Source: JABDLO01 sp035327565 (GTDB lineage: Bacteria; Bacteroidota; Bacteroidia; Chitinophagales; Saprospiraceae). Taken from it: a stretch of DNA of 64,000 nucleotides. The notes beneath the pieces were generated by a model. The model had not been told where the DNA came from. It ran no database searches and saw only the letters and a list, made by a program, of their open reading frames with translations. Location: assembly GCA_035327565.1 (NCBI GenBank), contig DAOLDB010000008.1:22287-86286 (forward strand), given 5' to 3'. Both the position numbers and the translations under genes were made by a program. How positions within the stretch are numbered: position 1 is the stretch's first letter; each line of letters begins with the position of its first letter. Below are positions 1 to 8,835 of the stretch, piece after piece.

Positions 1-85
1 CAGCCATAGCTTTTTTTAGCGCTATGTTTTCATTGATAATTTCAATAAAAAATTCGTTTTGATTACTATTCATTATCATATTCAT
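1..85 (-). CDS. 5' end of an unidentified protein, cut by the window edge
   Basis: An open frame runs on the minus strand from the window edge back to three closely spaced in-frame ATG codons (first bases at 85, 79 and 73). The readable N-terminus is short and acidic/asparagine-rich (it includes NSNQNEFFIEIINENIALKK). It has no signal peptide and no recognisable motif. Only about 28 codons are visible, so it may be a chance open frame. The AT-rich DNA upstream would suit a promoter region. Confidence 0.3.
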   Translation of the reverse strand, partial: MNMIMNSNQNEFFIEIINENIALKKAMA

Positions 86-264
86 TCACAAATATAATGA
101 TAGTGTAAAGTTTTGGAAAACAGCATTAATCCAATTCTGATTAATTCTATTATTTTTATTAAACAGAGGATTTATAGTATACTGATTCATTGTTATTATT
201 CTATATTTACGGTGTTTATGTAAAATAAGGCATTAATATTTTTGTTTAAATAATCATGACAATG

Positions 265-300
265 GCGAAGTGGATATCCTTCCACTTCGCTTTTTATTTT
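265..300 (+). terminator. Rho-independent terminator with no visible upstream gene
   Basis: A perfect 10-bp stem (GCGAAGTGGA at 265-274, TCCACTTCGC at 281-290) closes a 6-nt loop and is followed by TTTTTATTTT. The U-run lies only on the plus-strand side. No plus-strand gene lies upstream in the window, because 1-85 reads in the other direction. It may end a small RNA, act as a leader attenuator for the serine dehydratase gene that begins at 372, or end an unseen short transcript. Confidence 0.75.
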
Positions 301-337
301 AACATATATGACTCATGCAGATTCTATTGAAATGATC

Positions 338-345
338 TACTTTTG
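338..345 (+). promoter_or_regulatory. Candidate Bacteroidota -7 box (TACTTTTG)
   Basis: TACTTTTG fits the TAnnTTTG consensus of Bacteroidota and lies 26 bp before the ATG of the serine dehydratase, downstream of the hairpin terminator. No clear -33 TTG is present at the usual distance, so this rests on the -7 box alone. Confidence 0.3.
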
Positions 346-371
346 CTAAAAATTACTTGAATTGTATAACC

Positions 372-1790
372 ATGAAAACCAATGACTATTTAAGTGTTAC
401 GGATATGTTTAAAATTGGTGTTGGGCCTTCCAGTTCACATACTTTGGGCCCATGGAAAGCGGCATTGCATTGGTTAAATAGGTTGGATACCCCTGTAGAA
501 TTGATTTCAGTTAAAGTTAAACTTTTTGGTTCACTTTCTTTAACGGGTAAAGGCCACGCTACTGACAAAGCTGCTATTATGGGGTTAAGTGGTCTTGATC
601 CTGCAGTTGTAGAGCATGAAAAAATTGACGAAGTATGGAATCTGGTATTAAACCACAAAACCCTTTTTCTTGGCGGAAAATGGAAGATATCCTTTGACAT
701 CGACAAGGACTTACTATTTACTACCGAATTTCTGGATTACCATGCCAATGCCATTTCTTTCATCGCAATATCCAGATCAGGTGTAGAAAGTGAGGATATA
801 TACTATTCTCTGGGGGGAGGGTTTATCAGCAAAGGAGAGGAAGGTACAAACATCTACGATCCAAAGTCAAAGCATCCTTTTCCCATTAGCAAAGGAGCCG
901 AATTACTTGCCTACTGCCATGAACATCAATTGAATATTGCAGAAGTGGTCATGGCCAATGAGACTGTATATCATTCCAAAGAGGAAATCGATCGGTTTTT
1001 ATTAGATATATGGGACACCATGCTTCATAGTGTGTACAGAGGTTGTCACACAGAAGGAATTCTTCCCGGAGGTTTGGCTGTAAAACGAAGAGCACCCCGA
1101 CTTATCAAAAGTGTCATGAAACCTGCCTATTATACAGATGTCTATGCCTGGGTAGAAGCACTCAAACAGGAAGAAGCTGGCATACATTCTATTTTCAAAT
1201 GGCTGAGCGCTTTTGCCATTGCAGTAAATGAGGAGAATGCTGCCATGGGGAGAGTAGTAACTGCCCCGACCAATGGAAGTGCAGGCGTTATTCCAGCTGT
1301 GCTTCTGGCTTATATTAGTTTTTATAATAATAAAGCCGGGAAGAAAGAAATTATTGAGTTTTTATGTGTAGCTTCTGAAATTGGTTGTATTTTTAAAAAA
1401 GGATCTACCATCTCTGCTGCTATGGGAGGTTGTCAGGCCGAAATAGGTGTTTCATCGGCTATGGCTGCTGCTGCATTATGTCATGTAAAGAGAGGTACAC
1501 CATCACAGTGTTTAATCGCCGCAGAAATTGCCATGGAACATCACCTGGGAATGACCTGTGACCCGATCAATGGATTGGTTCAAATTCCATGTATTGAAAG
1601 AAATTCCATGGGAGCCATAAAGGCGATCAATGCAGCGCATATCGCCTTGGAAAGAGACCCTGAAGACATAAGGGTACCATTCGATAAAGTAGTAAAAACC
1701 ATGTGGACTACCGCTCAGGATATGCACAGAAAATACAAAGAAACATCTGAAGGCGGATTAGCGGTAGCAGTCAATGAAATTGAGTGTTAA
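372..1790 (+). CDS. sdaA: L-serine ammonia-lyase, iron-sulfur type, single chain
   Basis: Deaminates L-serine to pyruvate and ammonia in the cytosol using a [4Fe-4S] cluster. The 472-residue chain has the fused beta-alpha layout: an N-terminal domain with the PSSSHT motif at about residue 18, then the catalytic domain with cysteines near 339, 354, 396 and 407 in the usual contexts (IGC, GGCQAE, MTCDPI, IPCIE). The very last residue is Cys. In the Legionella enzyme the C-terminal cysteine folds back as the fourth cluster ligand ('tail in mouth'), and this protein ends the same way. The start was set at ATG 372; a TTG 15 bases upstream is less likely. It stands alone, 81 bp behind an orphan terminator. 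Confidence 0.93.
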   Translation: MKTNDYLSVTDMFKIGVGPSSSHTLGPWKAALHWLNRLDTPVELISVKVKLFGSLSLTGKGHATDKAAIMGLSGLDPAVVEHEKIDEVWNLVLNHKTLFLGGKWKISFDIDKDLLFTTEFLDYHANAISFIAISRSGVESEDIYYSLGGGFISKGEEGTNIYDPKSKHPFPISKGAELLAYCHEHQLNIAEVVMANETVYHSKEEIDRFLLDIWDTMLHSVYRGCHTEGILPGGLAVKRRAPRLIKSVMKPAYYTDVYAWVEALKQEEAGIHSIFKWLSAFAIAVNEENAAMGRVVTAPTNGSAGVIPAVLLAYISFYNNKAGKKEIIEFLCVASEIGCIFKKGSTISAAMGGCQAEIGVSSAMAAAALCHVKRGTPSQCLIAAEIAMEHHLGMTCDPINGLVQIPCIERNSMGAIKAINAAHIALERDPEDIRVPFDKVVKTMWTTAQDMHRKYKETSEGGLAVAVNEIEC

Positions 1791-1992
1791 TGCGTTTTTT
1801 TTAATGCACATCTCAATATTAAGCGTTTATTGATGCATCATGTAGGCACACCGCGGGAGTGAGAATGATACTCATTTAAGTCAGGACTAATATTTTTATT
1901 GAGTAAATTCCATGAAATTCATTTACTTTATATCCATTTAAAATTTACCCGGGACATGTAAACGGGATTTCATAATATCGTTAAAATTTCGA

Positions 1993-3576
1993 ATGAAAAA
2001 ACAATCTATTCTTATCATCGCTTGCTATTTGTGGACCAACTTTCTCTTAAGTCAGGTAAAAAAAGCTCCGGAAATCATGGAAGGAGAAGGTCCTTTCCCT
2101 CAACTGATCATCAGAGGTGCAACACTGATCAACGGAAACGGAGCTCCACCCATTGGGCCGGTAGATATTGAAGTGGAAAACAATATCATCAAACAGGTCA
2201 GAGTGGTGGGTTATCCCGGCGTGGATATTAATGATCGAAGAAGACCGGCATTGAAAGAAGGTGGTAAAGAACTGGACGCTACCGGCATGTATATATTGCC
2301 TGGCTTTGTTGATATGCATGGCCATATCGGAGGGGGTGGTCAGGGTGCTGATGCAGAATATGTTTTCAAACTGTGGATGGGACATGGTATCACGACCATC
2401 AGGGATCCTGCCTGCGGTAATGGTTTGGATTGGGTATTGGATCAAAAGGAGAAAAGCGCAATGAATACAATAACGGCTCCGCGCATTTTGGCATATACAG
2501 CATTTGGCATGGGTTCCTCCGAACCTATTTCCACACCTGATATGGCTCGTGACTGGGTGAGGAAAAACAAGGACAAGGGAGCGGATGGAATAAAATTTTT
2601 TGGAGCCCCCCCCAGAATTATGGAAGCAGCGCTTGTTGAAAATAAAGCATTGGGATTGAGATCTGCATGTCATCATGCCCAAATGGATGTAGCTCGTTGG
2701 AATGTTATGAATTCTGCGAAAGCAGGATTGACGACCATGGAACACTGGTATGGTTTGCCTGAAGCATTATTTGACGACCGTACTGTCCAGGATTATCCCG
2801 CAGATTATAATTACCAGAATGAGCAACACCGCTTTGCCAATGCTGGTACATTATGGGAACAGGCTGCAGACCCGGGTAGCAAAAAGTGGAATGAAGTCAT
2901 GCAACAATTGCTGGATCTTGATTTTACCATTGACCCGACATTCAATATTTACGAGGCCAGCCGGGATCTGCATCGCACCAGAAGACTGGAATGGCATGAA
3001 GAATATACACTTCCTTCCTTATGGCGCTTTTATGCACCCTCCAGAATATCACACGGGTCGTATTGGCATTACTGGGGAACTGAAGAAGAGGTTGCCTGGA
3101 AAAAAAATTATAGTAAATGGATGCAGTTTGTCAATGAATATAAAAATAAAGGAGGAAGAGTGACGGTAGGTTCCGATTCAGGATTTATTTATCAATTGTA
3201 TGGTTTTGCTTATATCCGGGAAATGGAATTACTTCGGGAAGCCGGCTTCCATCCCCTGGAGATCATTATGTCTGCCACCCTGAAAGGAGCCGAAGCTCTG
3301 GGAATGGATGATTTGATTGGCACCATTGAACCGGGAAAGCTGGCAGATTTTGTCATAATTGAGGAAAATCCATTGGCCAATCTCAAAGTATTATATGGAA
3401 CCGGCGCTATAAAACTGACTGAGGATAATGAAGTAAAAAGAGTAGGCGGAGTAAAATATACTATCAAAGATGGTATCATATATAATGCGAAAAAACTTTT
3501 AGAAGATGTCAGGGCGCTTGTGAAAAAAGCCAAAGAAGAGGAAGACTTTGAAATTAAGCAGCCGGGTATTGATTAA
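1993..3576 (+). CDS. Secreted metal-dependent amidohydrolase
   Basis: A 527-residue amidohydrolase-superfamily protein with an N-terminal signal peptide (KK, hydrophobic stretch, cleavage probably near LLSQ). The composite beta domain is followed by DMHGH at about residue 107, which supplies the first two metal-binding histidines (109 and 111). Later come HH in ACHHAQ, a second His region (MEHWYG), and GSDSG with the likely metal-binding Asp. The C-terminus has the family's GTIEPGKLADFVI return to the beta domain. The substrate cannot be told; imidazolonepropionase/dipeptidase-like secreted enzymes share this layout. It lies upstream of an M19 dipeptidase, so a role in peptide or cyclic-amide scavenging in the periplasm is possible but inferred. 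Confidence 0.85.
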   Translation: MKKQSILIIACYLWTNFLLSQVKKAPEIMEGEGPFPQLIIRGATLINGNGAPPIGPVDIEVENNIIKQVRVVGYPGVDINDRRRPALKEGGKELDATGMYILPGFVDMHGHIGGGGQGADAEYVFKLWMGHGITTIRDPACGNGLDWVLDQKEKSAMNTITAPRILAYTAFGMGSSEPISTPDMARDWVRKNKDKGADGIKFFGAPPRIMEAALVENKALGLRSACHHAQMDVARWNVMNSAKAGLTTMEHWYGLPEALFDDRTVQDYPADYNYQNEQHRFANAGTLWEQAADPGSKKWNEVMQQLLDLDFTIDPTFNIYEASRDLHRTRRLEWHEEYTLPSLWRFYAPSRISHGSYWHYWGTEEEVAWKKNYSKWMQFVNEYKNKGGRVTVGSDSGFIYQLYGFAYIREMELLREAGFHPLEIIMSATLKGAEALGMDDLIGTIEPGKLADFVIIEENPLANLKVLYGTGAIKLTEDNEVKRVGGVKYTIKDGIIYNAKKLLEDVRALVKKAKEEEDFEIKQPGID

Positions 3577-3930
3577 ACTGCCTTCTCCATCATCTGTTAT
3601 TATTACAGTGTGCAGGATTCAGAAGCATTGATTTATATGGATGATGGACGAACTCCATGGGCTTACGAACGAGAGCAATATCAAATTATTGAAATCACTA
3701 ACAGATATGAACAAAACGCAATTCGTTTTTCTGTAAATGTATCAGGGCAGGGTTTTCAGGGCTCTTCGGCAAGGCGTCACTTGCTTTTTGAAATCAGAGG
3801 GTTGGATCGTAAGCCTGTAAGAATATAAGACAATGCAAATGTTCATTTCGAAAGGCAAGATAAAAGTCAATTGCTCCTGATTTCAACTAAGTTAAAAAAT
3901 GAAACAGAATTCCGGGTTCAATTCCATTAA
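3577..3930 (+). pseudogene. Remnant of a GH31 alpha-glucosidase C-terminus
   Basis: Directly after the amidohydrolase stop, the same frame stays open and reads like the C-terminal beta domain of GH31 glycosidases. It has a YYYS..DSEALIYMDDG segment resembling the family's YEDDG motif, then an AYEREQYQ stretch, and later GQGF..SSARRHLLFEIRGL. A TAA at 3826-3828 interrupts the frame, and coding-like sequence continues to a second TAA at 3928-3930 (ending FRVQFH). The catalytic barrel is absent. From 3610 the fragment could pass as a 72-residue gene with a GTG start. The best reading is a deletion-truncated, nonsense-mutated glycosidase gene. The family call rests on motif resemblance alone. Confidence 0.5.
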
Positions 3931-4008
3931 TTTTTTTGCATATCATGAGTATAATAACAAACTTTTTGTAAGTTTTAAACTATTATTCCTTTACCAAACA
4001 TCAATGCA

Positions 4009-5262
4009 ATGAATAGAATGATCATTTTTACAGGAATTTGTTTGACTATACTTTCCTGTTCGGGAAGTAAAAAAATAGCATCAATGGAAACAGACCCTTT
4101 ATTGAAAAAAGCACATGATCTGGCACAAAAATTTATAATAGTGGATGGTCATGTGGATCTTCCCTACCGTCTCAAGGTCCAGAACTTCAGACTCGAAAGA
4201 GAATATACAGGGATACCTATTGAAAGTGAAACGGGAGATTTTGACTTTAAAAGATCCCGGGCAGGGGGCCTGGATGCTCCGTTCATGTCAATATTTATAC
4301 CTGCTTCCTACCAGGAAGACGGTCGTGCCAAGGCGCTGGCGGATTCATTAATTGATATGGTGGAATACATCGCAAATGAAAATGACATGTATTTTGAAAT
4401 TGCGAAAGCGCCTGAAGATATCAAAAGGATTAAAGCACAGGGAAAGATTGCCCTCCCGATGGGAATGGAAAATGGCGCACCTGTAGAAGACGATCTGGCT
4501 TTGATCCCATATTTTAGGGAAAGAGGGATCAGCTATATTACACTCACTCACTCTAAAGACAATAAAATCTGTGACTCCTCATATGATACGACCAGAACCT
4601 GGGGTGGGTTAAGTCCTATGGGATATGAAGTTATTCAGAAAATGCAGCAATCGCGTATAATGATTGACATTTCCCATGTATCGGACCAAACATTTTATCA
4701 GGTCATCGATCATGTTTCGGTACCTGTTATAGCCTCGCACAGTTCAGCCCGTAAGTTTACTCCGGGATTTGAAAGAAATATGGACGATGACATGATCGTC
4801 GCTCTGGCAAAGAATGGAGGGGTGATCATGATAAATTTTGGCTCTTCTTTTTTGGATGGCGAAGTACAGCGATATAGAGATGAAAAGCGTGCTGAATTGA
4901 TGGAAATTTTAAACGAAAAAAATATTTCATGGAGGAGTGAAGAAGCAAAACCGGTGATAACTGCATTTCAGAAGGAGAACCCCAACCTTTATTCAGATAT
5001 TGAAAAAGTGGCAGATCACATAGACCATGTCAGAAATCTGGTGGGAATTAATCATATAGGATTAGGTTCTGATTTTGACGGTGTTGGAGATTCCTTGCCC
5101 ACAGGTCTGAAAGATGTTGCTGATTATCCTAATTTGATTTATGTTCTTTTGAAGAGGGGCTATTCTGAAGAGGATATTGAAAAAATATGCAGTGGAAATA
5201 TTTTCAGAGTTTGGGAACAAGTACTTGAACATGGAAGGAGAAGTATAAAAACACGGGATTGA
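4009..5262 (+). CDS. Membrane dipeptidase, family M19 (renal dipeptidase-like), lipoprotein
   Basis: A zinc dipeptidase of 417 residues that hydrolyses dipeptides, including D-amino-acid forms. The signal peptide ends in a lipobox (LTILSCSG, Cys at about 17), so it should be anchored in a periplasm-facing membrane. M19 hallmarks appear in order: DGHVDLPYRL (metal His/Asp), GMENGAP with the bridging Glu, ITLTHSKDN, MIDISHVSD (metal His), ASHSSAR (metal His) and GLGSDFDG (metal Asp). The length is normal for the family. It sits 18 bp upstream of the acyl-CoA oxidase gene and could be co-transcribed with it, although the functions are unrelated. Confidence 0.9.
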   Translation: MNRMIIFTGICLTILSCSGSKKIASMETDPLLKKAHDLAQKFIIVDGHVDLPYRLKVQNFRLEREYTGIPIESETGDFDFKRSRAGGLDAPFMSIFIPASYQEDGRAKALADSLIDMVEYIANENDMYFEIAKAPEDIKRIKAQGKIALPMGMENGAPVEDDLALIPYFRERGISYITLTHSKDNKICDSSYDTTRTWGGLSPMGYEVIQKMQQSRIMIDISHVSDQTFYQVIDHVSVPVIASHSSARKFTPGFERNMDDDMIVALAKNGGVIMINFGSSFLDGEVQRYRDEKRAELMEILNEKNISWRSEEAKPVITAFQKENPNLYSDIEKVADHIDHVRNLVGINHIGLGSDFDGVGDSLPTGLKDVADYPNLIYVLLKRGYSEEDIEKICSGNIFRVWEQVLEHGRRSIKTRD

Positions 5263-5280
5263 CCTGCAATCGCTTTTTGT

Positions 5281-7584
5281 ATGAAACATTCATTTGATAC
5301 TTCTTTAAGTCCGGGGGCACTGAGCCTTCTTCCGATGTTTTACATTGGTTGGGCGGACAGTGTCCTATCCCCTTCCGAAATCAAATTGATTCACCGGAAA
5401 ATCGAAAGTCTTCCATTTTTAACCCGGGGGGACAAAAAATATCTGATTCAATGGACTGATCCGCGAAATCCTCCTTCCGATGAAATATTTAAGGAATGGG
5501 CTACAGCCATCCGCCACTTTGCAACAGACATCCCTGAAGAAAAGAGATTTTCCATATCTGCCATTTGCTATCAGATTTTAAAAGCCACAACAAAAGAATC
5601 TGAGTTTCCACAGTTAGAAGTAGAAGTACATTTAGCGATTCGTGAAATGGAAGAAGCTCTGGGCCTGAACAATCCGGTTTCTGCCAGATTATTGATGGCT
5701 AACATCCCAGGGAGTGTCAGTGTAGTAGAAAAACCTTCATTCAACATTGAATTCCTTAGAAAGGAATTGGATGGAAAGTATACAGATACAAAAGAGAGAA
5801 TGAGGACGCTCTTGCAGGATCCATATTTTTCCAGAATCATTGAGCCGGACACCGACAAATACCGTCAGAAAGTTTTATCCCGGTTAAAAGCTTTGGCAAG
5901 TCAAGGTCTTGGCGCATATGCTTTTCCTCAACAATATGGAGGGATGGATAAAAGGGGTGACCATATCGCTGTATTTGAAATGCTGGCCTATGGTGATTTG
6001 AGTCTTACTGTAAAATTCGGAGTTCAATTTGGTTTGTTTGGCGGTGCTTTATATTTATTGGGTTCACCATATCATCACAAGCTATATTTAGAACCGCTTT
6101 CCAAAGGCGATTTATTGGGATGCTTTGCCATGACGGAAACCGGACATGGCTCCAATGTCAGAGGGCTTAGAACCACCGCAACATTGGATTTTTCATCAGG
6201 GCACTGGGTCATTCAAACTCCTGTAGAAGACGCTTGTAAGGAATATATTGGCAATGCATTGCATGCAACCATGGCTGTGGTTTTTGCTCAATTAATAGTG
6301 GAGGGCAAAAATTATGGAGTACATGCTTTCCTTGTTCAAATCCGGAATAACAAGCATGAATTGTGTAATGGAATACGCATTGAAGACAATGGATATAAGA
6401 TGGGTTTGAATGGAGTGGACAATGGTAAAATATGGTTTGATCAGGTAAAAGTTCCATTGAAAAATCTTTTGAATGCCTATGGCGACATCGATGAATCTGG
6501 CAAGTATTACAGCAAAATTGAAAACCCAAATAAAAGGTTTTTTACCATGTTGGGTGCTTTGGTGGGAGGCCGCATCTCTGTAGGATTAGCCGGGCTGAGT
6601 GTTGCCAAAGTGGGTCTTCAAATAGCAATAAAATATGGGTTGAAAAGAAGACAATTTGAAGACAGGGAGGGCAATGAAATGTTGGTAATGGATTATCCAA
6701 CCCATCACAGGAGATTAATACCCCTTTTGGCAAGAACGATGGCTTTACATGCTTCTTTAACAAGGCTCACCGGGGATTATGTAGATGAAGAAAAAGACCA
6801 AAGAGATGTGGAAACCCAGGCAGCTGCATTGAAAGCTATTGCGTCATGGCATTGTACCGAGACCATTCAGGAATGCAGGGAAGCTTGTGGAGGCAAAGGT
6901 TACCTGCAGGAAAATCTCATACCTCAACTCAAGGCTGATTCGGATATATTTACAACATTTGAAGGAGATAATACTGTGTTGTTGCAATTGGTAGCCAGAA
7001 GTTTACTGACAGAATTTAAAGAAGATTTTCACAATGCCGGATTTAAAGCGGTGATGCGATATCTGGGCAAGCGCCTATCTAATACCCTGGCTGAACTAAA
7101 CCCTTTTTATTCCAGACTAACATCCACAGAACACTTACTCAACTTTGAGTTTTATGAACATGCTTTTGAATACAGAGAAAAGAAATTATTATTTAGTCTT
7201 TCTTCACGAATGCGTGATTATCTGAGAAAAAGATTACACCCCCATGATGCATTTCTTAAATGTCAGATACATATGATTGAAGTCGCTTGTGCCTATACTG
7301 ATACCATAGTTCTTAGAGATTTTATTGCATTCATTCAGCGCTCTGATGCATCTCTTCAGCCGGTCTTGAAAAAAATACTAAGTGTTTATGCACTTTCTGT
7401 GATGGAAAAGGAAAAGGGCTGGTATCTGGAAACCGGTTATATGGAAGGTAGTAAATCCAAAGCCATCCGCAGAATGATTACAAAGTTGTGTGCGGAATTA
7501 CGACCTGAAGTGACCGGACTGATAGAAGCTTTTGGTATCCCACCAAGAATGGCGGATGCGGAAATGGTAAGAAATCAGATCTGA
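5281..7584 (+). CDS. Acyl-CoA dehydrogenase/oxidase with an extra N-terminal domain
   Basis: A 767-residue flavoenzyme for alpha,beta-dehydrogenation of acyl-CoA in fatty-acid degradation. Residues from about 200 form the acyl-CoA dehydrogenase/oxidase core: FAMTETGHGSNV (the substrate/FAD-binding signature of the oxidase branch), GVDNGKIWF, GGRISVGLAG, and ACGGKGYLQEN followed by TFEGDNTVLLQ, whose Glu is the expected catalytic base. About 180 N-terminal residues precede the core. They open with a WADSVLSPSE segment that resembles a TerB/tellurite-resistance-type helical domain, and such a domain is unusual in ordinary acyl-CoA dehydrogenases. The ~150-residue C-terminal extension matches acyl-CoA oxidases. 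Whether it passes electrons to oxygen or to ETF cannot be read from the sequence. Confidence 0.82.
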   Translation: MKHSFDTSLSPGALSLLPMFYIGWADSVLSPSEIKLIHRKIESLPFLTRGDKKYLIQWTDPRNPPSDEIFKEWATAIRHFATDIPEEKRFSISAICYQILKATTKESEFPQLEVEVHLAIREMEEALGLNNPVSARLLMANIPGSVSVVEKPSFNIEFLRKELDGKYTDTKERMRTLLQDPYFSRIIEPDTDKYRQKVLSRLKALASQGLGAYAFPQQYGGMDKRGDHIAVFEMLAYGDLSLTVKFGVQFGLFGGALYLLGSPYHHKLYLEPLSKGDLLGCFAMTETGHGSNVRGLRTTATLDFSSGHWVIQTPVEDACKEYIGNALHATMAVVFAQLIVEGKNYGVHAFLVQIRNNKHELCNGIRIEDNGYKMGLNGVDNGKIWFDQVKVPLKNLLNAYGDIDESGKYYSKIENPNKRFFTMLGALVGGRISVGLAGLSVAKVGLQIAIKYGLKRRQFEDREGNEMLVMDYPTHHRRLIPLLARTMALHASLTRLTGDYVDEEKDQRDVETQAAALKAIASWHCTETIQECREACGGKGYLQENLIPQLKADSDIFTTFEGDNTVLLQLVARSLLTEFKEDFHNAGFKAVMRYLGKRLSNTLAELNPFYSRLTSTEHLLNFEFYEHAFEYREKKLLFSLSSRMRDYLRKRLHPHDAFLKCQIHMIEVACAYTDTIVLRDFIAFIQRSDASLQPVLKKILSVYALSVMEKEKGWYLETGYMEGSKSKAIRRMITKLCAELRPEVTGLIEAFGIPPRMADAEMVRNQI

Positions 7585-7619
7585 GTTCAACCAAAAATGT
7601 CAATGAGTTTGCCAACCCA

Positions 7620-8102
7620 TCAATCATCTAATGATTTGTAATAAATCAAATTCCATCCATCAACTAATTTGGCCCATCTTCTTTCAATGGTATAGGTTTT
7701 CGATGGATCGGAAATCACCTCGATGATCAAGGAAGGCAAAACAGCATATTCTTTCTCAAAATAATTGCCTTCTTCCAGAAAATGACGATGCAGCTGCCAC
7801 TCCTCCTCAGACCATTGTGCTTCCATTCCGGCGTTATTTGAATCCCCTTTGCCTTTCAGGGGAAATACAATATGTTCCATTTGATATAGTGAATCCCTGT
7901 GGAAATGATCGTAAAATTCTATAAAATCTTTGGGAAGGATGACAATTGATTCTTCATTTCCCAATTCGTCATGTGCTTGAGAGGAACGCAATTGACACAT
8001 ACCAAAAAGTAATGGACAGGCAATGGCAAAAATTACCATTTTTCCTGGAGAAATCAATTCTAAAAGAGATGAAAACCTTAAATTAAGAAAATGCAGGCTC
8101 AT
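7620..8102 (-). CDS. Exported protein of unknown function, DUF4348-like
   Basis: A 160-residue protein with an N-terminal hydrophobic segment around residues 21-40 that ends in GMC, a possible lipobox. The mature part has a FYDHFHRDSLYQMEHIVFPLKG stretch resembling the Bacteroidota DUF4348 family, in which a periplasmic domain begins with a helix and the FPLxG turn. The ATG overlaps the TAA of the upstream phosphopantetheinyl transferase gene (TAATG), which argues for translational coupling and for this start. A second in-frame ATG at residue 22 (8039) would give a shorter signal peptide. Function unknown. It is convergent with the acyl-CoA oxidase gene, 35 bp away. Confidence 0.65.
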   Translation of the reverse strand: MSLHFLNLRFSSLLELISPGKMVIFAIACPLLFGMCQLRSSQAHDELGNEESIVILPKDFIEFYDHFHRDSLYQMEHIVFPLKGKGDSNNAGMEAQWSEEEWQLHRHFLEEGNYFEKEYAVLPSLIIEVISDPSKTYTIERRWAKLVDGWNLIYYKSLDD

Positions 8103-8749
8103 TATAATTGATTTTCGATTGCGTACACCAGAATGTAGTTTTCGTACAAAGTGCTGAAGATGTTGAAATGTCGTCTATGATGATTGGCGATCAATGTGGC
8201 CGTTGTAGCCACCTGATCACCCATGGATATCGAGAAAGGGTTAACCTTCAATTGATTTTTGAAATCGAGTTGCCGTCTACCATACGCTTTGTAAAGACAT
8301 TCTTTTGCGCCCCAAATGATGTGTAAATTTTCAATAAATGAGCCCTTGAGGGCAAACGCATATTCCTCATCCGTACAAAATCGATTTGCAATCCGTGTAA
8401 TTTTTGGTACCAGGTATTGAACATCTACCCCTACATGGAAAGGTGAAGCAATAACGGCAACCAGATCGCCGGAATGGGATATGGAAATTTTATAATTGGA
8501 ATTCTTGAGGTGGGGTTTTCCAAATTTATCTTTAAGGCAGGGGGTACGTACTTTCTGCCCCGTCATATAGTGTAGCAAATATCGCGTAGCCATCCATTCC
8601 AGCTTTTTTCTTGGACTGAGAGCGGCTACTTCAATCTTCTCTTCTTCAAACAATTCAAGATTTTCATCATAAAATGCAATAGGTTCTTCTACTTTCCAAA
8701 TCCCCAGCTCCCCTGCAGGGACAACTCTCTTATGTCTGATGAGCGGCAT
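8102..8749 (-). CDS. 4'-phosphopantetheinyl transferase superfamily protein (Sfp/AcpT type)
   Basis: Transfers the phosphopantetheine arm of CoA onto the serine of acyl- or peptidyl-carrier proteins. The 215-residue protein has the signature pair GVDVQYL (first Mg-binding Asp) and IWGAKECLYKAYG (the WxxKEA-type motif, with a C in place of A). The upstream segment KPHL..YKISISHSGD matches the Sfp-family SHS motif. The size fits the Sfp class rather than the ~125-residue AcpS class. It heads a two-gene unit with the DUF4348-like gene and diverges from dCTP deaminase across 86 bp. Confidence 0.85.
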   Translation of the reverse strand: MPLIRHKRVVPAGELGIWKVEEPIAFYDENLELFEEEKIEVAALSPRKKLEWMATRYLLHYMTGQKVRTPCLKDKFGKPHLKNSNYKISISHSGDLVAVIASPFHVGVDVQYLVPKITRIANRFCTDEEYAFALKGSFIENLHIIWGAKECLYKAYGRRQLDFKNQLKVNPFSISMGDQVATTATLIANHHRRHFNIFSTLYENYILVYAIENQL

Positions 8750-8779
8750 ATTTAGTTCCGTTTATTATTTAGCTTCTCT

Positions 8780-8812
8780 TTGGAGTAATTCATAAAGTAT
8801 GATGTACCTTTG
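8780..8812 (+). promoter_or_regulatory. Candidate Bacteroidota promoter for dCTP deaminase
   Basis: TTG at 8780-8782 is followed, after 22 bp, by TACCTTTG at 8805-8812, matching the -33 TTG / -7 TAnnTTTG pattern of Bacteroidota sigma factor. The -7 box lies 23 bp before the ATG at 8836, leaving a short leader. Confidence 0.5.
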
Positions 8813-8835
8813 ACGCTTAAATATAATGCATTCTC

